DNA from: Diaporthe sp. PMI_573
Taxonomy: Eukaryota > Ascomycota > Sordariomycetes > Diaporthales > Diaporthaceae
Direction: 5' to 3'
Assembly (NCBI GenBank): GCA_021399435.1
Contig: JAJTUP010000010.1
Span: forward strand, 1,426,001-1,490,000
Length of the DNA stretch: 64,000 bases
In this document: piece by piece, positions 58,562-64,000 of the stretch
Numbering within the stretch: the first letter of the stretch is position 1
Layout: each line of letters starts with the position of its first letter
Made by a program: the position numbers and the translations under genes
The notes under the pieces: generated by a model
What the model saw: the letters and a program-made list of their open reading frames with translations, nothing else
Told to the model about the DNA's origin: nothing
The model's database searches: none

Positions 58562-60519
58562 TCAGCTTGTTGAAGACTTGACAAAGTTCCTCCTTCCGAT
58601 CGGGACATTCTTAGCGAGGTGGTCCGCGTAGAGAGGAAGTGGTCTCTCTCCAACGGCCCGACTACGAACGTCTTCGATAGCGCTGGCCCACTTGACCAGG
58701 ACCGCCTCCTGCCATGCCTTTTGTTGAAGGGTAATTCCCACCGGCATGCCCTCTTTGTCCGTACCCACTGGGATGGTTATAGTGGGGTAGCCTGCGATCA
58801 ACGCGTGGTCAGTATTCCCAAAGTAACCAAATTCCCCTCGAAATCGGATCCAGTTGCTTACCTGCTTGGGCCGCGATTTGCTGCCCAACAAGTCTCCTGT
58901 CCAACAAGATCAGGGCATCAAGCTCAACTTCGTCGCCGTCTTCGGTTAGATAGGTCAAAGCAGCGTCAATGCCGTGTCTTGTCTTGTTGTTCTCTGTGTA
59001 TAGCTCAGAGCACCGAAGTAGGTGCCATCTTCCACGCCTTTGTGGGCAGCAATTCTCTCGAACACATCCTGGCGCCTATTAGAACTATGGAATTCGATCA
59101 ACTGCGGTACACAAGACCCACCTGCCCTGTAGGATACGCTTGGTGATCTCCTGGGGACGCCCCTTCTGTGCTGGCATTCTCCTTATTGAATTGAATGATG
59201 TCTTTCCAGACTCTTGATCTTGGTTCCTTGAAGCTCGGCAAGGTAGGCATTGATCTCGTTGTATGCTTCGGTCTGAATGACGGTGAACTCCGACTCGGAG
59301 GGAGAACCGCGTTCCTTGTTGAAATTAGCATTACAGCATCACAGTTCCCCTGGTAATGAGATATTGTTCCATACCAATTCCACTTTCCATTAGGAGCGAT
59401 ACGACTGTTCGCACAGGGGTAGTCTACCGGAATCACCTGAGCACCAGCTTCCTCCATGGCGTGAAGAAGCTTGTTGACGACTTTCTTCTGGTCATCTGGG
59501 ACAAAATCCCAACATCGTTTGATTGGCATGCTGAACTTGGCTCCTTTCAGCGATTTCCTCGTCGCTAAAAATTGGGAATAGTTGCCTTCTCTGTGCACCG
59601 TGGGAAATGTGGTTCGAGCATCGGCGGGGTCAGCACCAATAATCAGGTCAAGTCCAATCACCGCATCCGCCATGCACCTTCCGATCGAGCCCACAGTATC
59701 CATGGTCTCGCTAGAGGGTATCACCCCTTTGCGCGACGTCAGACCAGGCGTCGGCTTGATTCCCACAAGTCCGTTGATTTGAGCTTGTCCAATGATGGAC
59801 CCATCCGTTTCTGTGGCAAATGCCAGCGGCACCATGTTGGTGGTAATAACACTTACTGCTGATCCGCCACTTGAACCAACTTTTGATCCTCGATAAATCT
59901 TTCTTGAGCTTGAACGGGGAGATTCAGAAAGCTTACAAGGGCTCTTGGAGAGGTCGTATGGTTTCCTCACCTGCCCCCTTCGTGGTGAGTAGCCGTCAGA
60001 GTAATACTTTGATCTCAATGAGACCCACTCGGTCAAGCTGGTATGACCAATGATGATATCACCAGCTTCACGCAGCTGTTTCACCACAAAGGCGTCTCTA
60101 GGAACAACTGAGCCAAGTAATGCCCAAGAACCAGCTGTTGTCTGCATTTTGTCTTTTGTCGCGATGTTCTAGTCCCTGTCAATACCGTGGCATCAGAATG
60201 AGCTGATCACTTACGTCCTTGACGATAACCGGAATGCCGTGTAAGGGGCTGCGAATCAGACCAGCATTCCTCTCCTCGCCCATCGCTTCAGCGATGTCAA
60301 GGGCGTCAGGGTTGACTTCCATGATGGCCTCAAGGTACGGATCAATCTAGAAGATCAGCAAATACCCCCTTAAAATTTATGCGCTTCTAGTCGCACCCGA
60401 CGAATGCGTTCAAGATACAAGGATGTGAGCTCCTTTGAGGTGAATTGTCCATGGGCTAGATGATGCTGCAAGCCCGAAATCCGCATCTCAAAGACATCAA
60501 TAGAATTGATCGACTCCAT
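58562..60519 (-). pseudogene. amidase-signature hydrolase with a 2-bp frameshift
   Basis: Six exons (60519-60397, 60346-60215, 60168-59937, 59879-59122, 59068-58862, 58791-58562) give about 559 residues if two extra bases are ignored. The Met at 60519 (MESINSIDVFEM) is chosen for family-like length; the frame is open further upstream. The amidase triad is present: Lys in GIPVIVKD, cis-Ser in GSSGGSAV (formed by splicing FGSS over a 57-bp intron) and nucleophile Ser in TETDGSIIG. Other motifs are GLVGIKPTPGLTSRKGVIP and TIPVGTDKEGMPVGITL. In exon 5 a TGTGT run (58995-58999) contains one dinucleotide too many, shifting the frame after GALSY before TENNK; downstream the original frame is otherwise perfect. 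Such enzymes cleave amide bonds. It is divergently transcribed from the transporter at 61817. Confidence 0.75.
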
Positions 60520-60844
60520 GACAAACAGATCTGGCACCTCTCCTTGCTCTCGTACTTCGTATCCTCCTGCCGAGTCCATTGGGCCAATGGAGTTGTGGGG
60601 TCCCGTCGATGGGAACAGTGTCTGTGAGAAGTAGGTCAAAGGACGCATCAGCGTCTGTGAAATCCACATGGACATGATGAGTAAGGCCGTTGTCTTGACG
60701 AGGGCCGTATGCAATCATCCACGGGTGTCCCGGGAGTCGCGTATTACCGTGTTTCTCGCTCTGAAAGGGCAGTCTTTGAATGCGTGACGTGTTTGAACAG
60801 GAGGTTCCAGATTGTTGATTACTAACGAGGTAGCAGTTTCGCAT

Positions 60845-61816
60845 GCCAGTGGGCTACGTACTGCCAGCACTGTGACCGCGCGAGAATGTCCGTAACCCGA
60901 TTTGTATCAATTGTGCTTCAAGTTGTCAATTCTCATGTAAAAGCGGGCTGGCCGAATGATGAAATGAAAGAGGGGCTCACACCTTCTTTCGTGCACCGTC
61001 AGCTGTTTGATAAAACAGGAAGAATTGGTTATCTAAGCCACTGAAAGCTGCATTTGATAGTGGAGACCGGGTGCCTTGTGCTACACAAACAGGACCGGTT
61101 TGTCCGTTGGACAAATTATGTCTGCATGAAGTATGACAGCTGACTGCACGTGTGTCACGGGAGGGACATAAGAGAGGCGAAGCTCTCAAGTCTTGCTCTG
61201 AATTGTAGAATTTCGAATAAAAGCTCGTCTAGCCAAGAAAAGAGAGAGGGGAGAAAGGAAGCTTCCAACAAACTGAAGTTCTACGTGTAAGTAGCCAAGG
61301 GTCTCGAGGGCTGCAGGTGGTCTGCGCCCAGCCCAACGCCAGTCACACCCACCTGCCAGTCACGCCCAGAAGGAGCGCCAGCCTTGTTGAGGCTCGCAGT
61401 GCACCCTCTTGAAGCATCACACCCGAAAGTATTACAGAATGCTCCCACAGCCGTAGCACAAGAAACAGCCTGGATGTCCAAGCATCTGAAATTTTCTAAT
61501 GAGTGAAATTCCCTACGTACCTCGTACTGTCCGCATATGATTGCTTCCACAAATTGGTTGAGGACTTGGAGGCCGTGGTGAGTGTGCTCACCAATGGCAA
61601 GGCTTTAATTAGTGAAGCCGAAGGGACCTGGGGGCATGAGGCTGTGGTACTTATCTAGGTACATATGTACCTGAAGTAATAGCCGTTGCATCAGTCTGAA
61701 CATTGGTGTCGAAATTTCTCATATTCTCAAATACTTTTCCGAAAACCCCAAGCATGAAATTTTAAGACCACAAATTATCCGCCCTCTGGAGCGTTCCGAC
61801 CCAAAGATTTGGCAGT
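60845..61816. other. shared upstream region of the amidase and transporter
   Basis: About 1 kb between divergent genes, no supported gene. It probably holds both promoters, so the two genes may have been co-regulated. Confidence 0.45.
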
Positions 61817-63360
61817 ATGAACAGAATCAATGAGAACTTGGACCCTCAACGTCCGTCGGCCTCTGAAAGAATGCGCAAGCTCAGCGCCGGCTTGATCAAT
61901 ACAACACACAGGCCACAGTCGACGACGCTCGTTCAAGCGGCGAATGGAACTTCGTTCCAGAATACGATAACACTGACTCTCTGCTGTCCCAACATCACAC
62001 CGACAACCCAACTACTCGCAACACCTTCCACTTGCAACCTGCCGGTAAGGGAATCGGAGCATGGAGTTATGGAGTTATGCAGCCAGTGTATTCGCAATGT
62101 TCATTGCAGTCTGGGGTAATGTACAACTTTTGTTCAGTACTCGGGGACAAAGCAAGCTAATAAATTATTTTGGAATCAAGGTTTTGCAGCTGCTTTCCCT
62201 GTGTTTCAAGCTCATCTGCTGAAGTCTGAGGGGTACCAGGGCTCATTGATCCTAACGTTCCTTTCACCGGGAATCAACGATATCATCAAAGGCATTCTCT
62301 TTCAAGTTCTACCAAAGTCACCCAAGTATCGACGATTTCTTGTTGCGTGTGGCATCGGTACTATATAAGTGTGTCTCTTATCCTGGCCAGCTGCGCTACT
62401 TCGCCCTGGCAAATCGTCTTGACCCAAGGAGTTCTTTTTGGAGTTGGTGGAATCATGCTGAACTTCGTTCACGTCTCAATTTTCTCCGAGTGGTTCGTGG
62501 AGAGAAGACCAAGTGCCATGAGCTTCATTTGGCTCGGTTGGCGTGTTGGCAGCCTAGGATTTCCGCTCGTCTCCCAATGGCTTCTTGATGCCCAGGGGTA
62601 CGAGGCAACTTTACAGAGTTTGGCTGTTCCTATCCTTGCACTTCTGCTGCCTTCTTTGATCGCTTTCAGAGGTCAGTATCCCGCGGCCCATGTGCAATCA
62701 GCGAAGCAGATACCAAGGATTTCGACATGGCGACTTTTACAAACACCAAACCTTCTATATTATCTCCTCGTCACGGTTCTCTTCAGCATGGTCATCAAAG
62801 CGCCGACGATGTTCATTATAACATTTGCAGAGGATCTCTCACTAAATCCCGCCGACCAAGCTTTGGCATACTGTCTTCGGGTAATCAGTGCCATGATGGG
62901 TATCTATGCGTTTGGAAAATATTCCGACAAGGGACTTTATCAACAACTCATGACCTTTTCGACGATTGCTTTCTCAACTGTTTACTTCCTCATTTGGGGC
63001 TTCGCAAAAGACAGATTGACCTTGTACACATTTGCAATGGCTATTGGGCTCACTAGCGGTGGTAAGTGTCATCTTATCCTATGTTCAATGCTTCATCAAA
63101 TCGCACTTTCCTTTCATTTCCAGCGTGCTCGAAAATTAACTTGCAGGTCTCCCACAGGCTTCGACAACAGCATGTACGGAATCTATTCGGACATTTCTGG
63201 GAAGAATTCTGAGCTATTTACCACGGTGCACGGGGTGTTCAGCACTTCTCGGTGCTGCTATAGGGTGCAAAAGCCGAAATCAAACTGGCAGAGTCCAAGG
63301 GGACTTGCATCCATCTTGTTTTCATTGAGTCCCGTTTCTGAGAGTCATATATTTAAGTAA
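61817..63360 (+). pseudogene. MFS transporter (monocarboxylate-transporter-like), broken by several frameshifts
   Basis: Starting MNRINENLDPQR, the frame must shift near 61895 to reach GEWNFVPEYDN, again at an 8-bp tandem duplication (62061-62078, period GGAGTTAT) between GAWSY and the first helix AASVFAMFIAVWG, and again at an extra TA (62363-62368) after LVACGIGTI. From there the frame is open through SVSLILASCA, LFGVGGIMLNF, FSEWFVERRPSAMSF, GWRVGSLGFPL and five further helices to LTSGG. A 56-66-bp intron (starting 63061) follows, then a decayed last part whose best frame (FWEEF...YHGARGV...AEIKL) has stops. FSEWFV.RR is typical of fungal MCT-type MFS proteins, which carry small organic acids across the plasma membrane. 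This copy cannot work. Confidence 0.7.
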
Positions 63361-64000
63361 ATTCACTATGAATCAGAGACACTGGAAATGTAGAAGCAGG
63401 AAATGATTCTTAACTCACTCTTAGGTCTATGGCAAGACTCTGCCGAGCGATCTCATTGCTCTCAAGATTTTCGGAAAAACGATGCCAAGACCGAGACGCA
63501 ACTGATTCATCATGTATGAAAACATCACATGGCTGACTTTCTACCATTTCCGCGGGCCCAAGGTTTGTCAACTCAGTGCCCCGAATTGGCGGTGTGAAAT
63601 GAAAATTGTTCGGGGGCAGTAGTAGCAGCAGTGACCAAAAAAAACATAGTAAAATCCTGCGATTATAGTCTGCGAATTCGGGTTACGACGGCAGCATGGC
63701 ACATTGGTATACCAGCTGCGCAACCGGTGCTGATTTTAGAACGCCTTCAGAGCGCCACCTTTCCTTAGATGCTGGCACGTAATCTAAGAATGCATGGGCA
63801 AGTCGGGTGTGATAGCTGCAAAGTACCTTTATACGAGACTGTGTGACCTGACCAGATTTGCAACATGCAAACAAGGCTCGCCACACATGCGACCAACACA
63901 TCCTGCTCACAGCTAGTGCTGCCATTGTTTCTTGGGCATATCTCTAGCAGTGAGCTTTTTCGGGAAACGGCGATCATCGACGCCCACTCCACTATGCCGC
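63361..64000. other. window end, nothing recognised
   Basis: 640 bp with short overlapping minus-strand frames (63683-63992) that show no family resemblance. A gene continuing past the window edge cannot be excluded. Confidence 0.4.

Noticed and set aside
1..64000. CRISPR array or prokaryotic origin
   Set aside because: There are no regularly spaced short direct repeats, and introns and fungal families throughout show a eukaryotic genome.

Overview
The window looks like nuclear DNA of a filamentous ascomycete (Pezizomycotina; I cannot place it further). Evidence: short GT-AG introns (46 to about 280 bp) with CTAAC-like branch sites, fungal gene families (GH5 beta-1,3-glucanase, M14 carboxypeptidase, berberine-bridge-type FAD oxidase, CorA-like protein, NACHT and NB-ARC remnants), chromovirus retrotransposons, and C-to-T / G-to-A decay of repeats mostly in CpA/TpG context, the mark of repeat-induced point mutation (RIP).

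Layout. (1) 1-11.9 kb is a gene graveyard: a pogo-type transposase tail, a P-loop kinase-like ORF cut by one stop codon, a NACHT pseudogene on the plus strand, an NB-ARC fragment on the minus strand, and a PPP-type phosphatase pseudogene that runs in frame into a different C-terminal region. (2) 11.9-33.75 kb is an AT-rich nest of retrotransposons. A copia element is interrupted by two chromodomain gypsy elements in opposite orientations (7,757 bp, TSD TCTAC; 6,385 bp, TSD GCTTT). Five copies of a roughly 520-bp TG...CA LTR-like repeat with a telomere-like TTAGGG motif lie around them. The whole nest is bracketed by an inverted repeat of about 150 bp. (3) 34-48.7 kb holds mostly intact single-copy genes: secreted GH5 glucanase, secreted M14 carboxypeptidase, secreted FAD-linked oxidase, a GNAT acetyltransferase and transketolase. 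(4) 49.4-63.4 kb holds a serine-rich/acidic hypothetical protein, a three-exon hypothetical gene, a very long CorA-like gene with one apparent frameshift, and a divergent amidase / MFS transporter pair in which both genes carry small frameshifting lesions.

Functional picture. The secreted glucanase, carboxypeptidase and FAD oxidase form a small block of extracellular degradative enzymes just beside a RIP-affected transposon island. Transketolase is the one clear housekeeping gene. The amidase and transporter look like a former uptake-plus-hydrolysis module now being lost. The strongest structural observations are the 12-nt self-priming signal of the second gypsy element, RIP replacement of catalytic residues (reverse transcriptase YxDD to YLNN, zinc-knuckle Cys/His to Tyr, NACHT Walker A and B), the inverted-repeat bracket, and a sharp identity breakpoint inside an inverted LTR pair. 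Exon boundaries were read by eye from reading frame and splice signals; no search was run.
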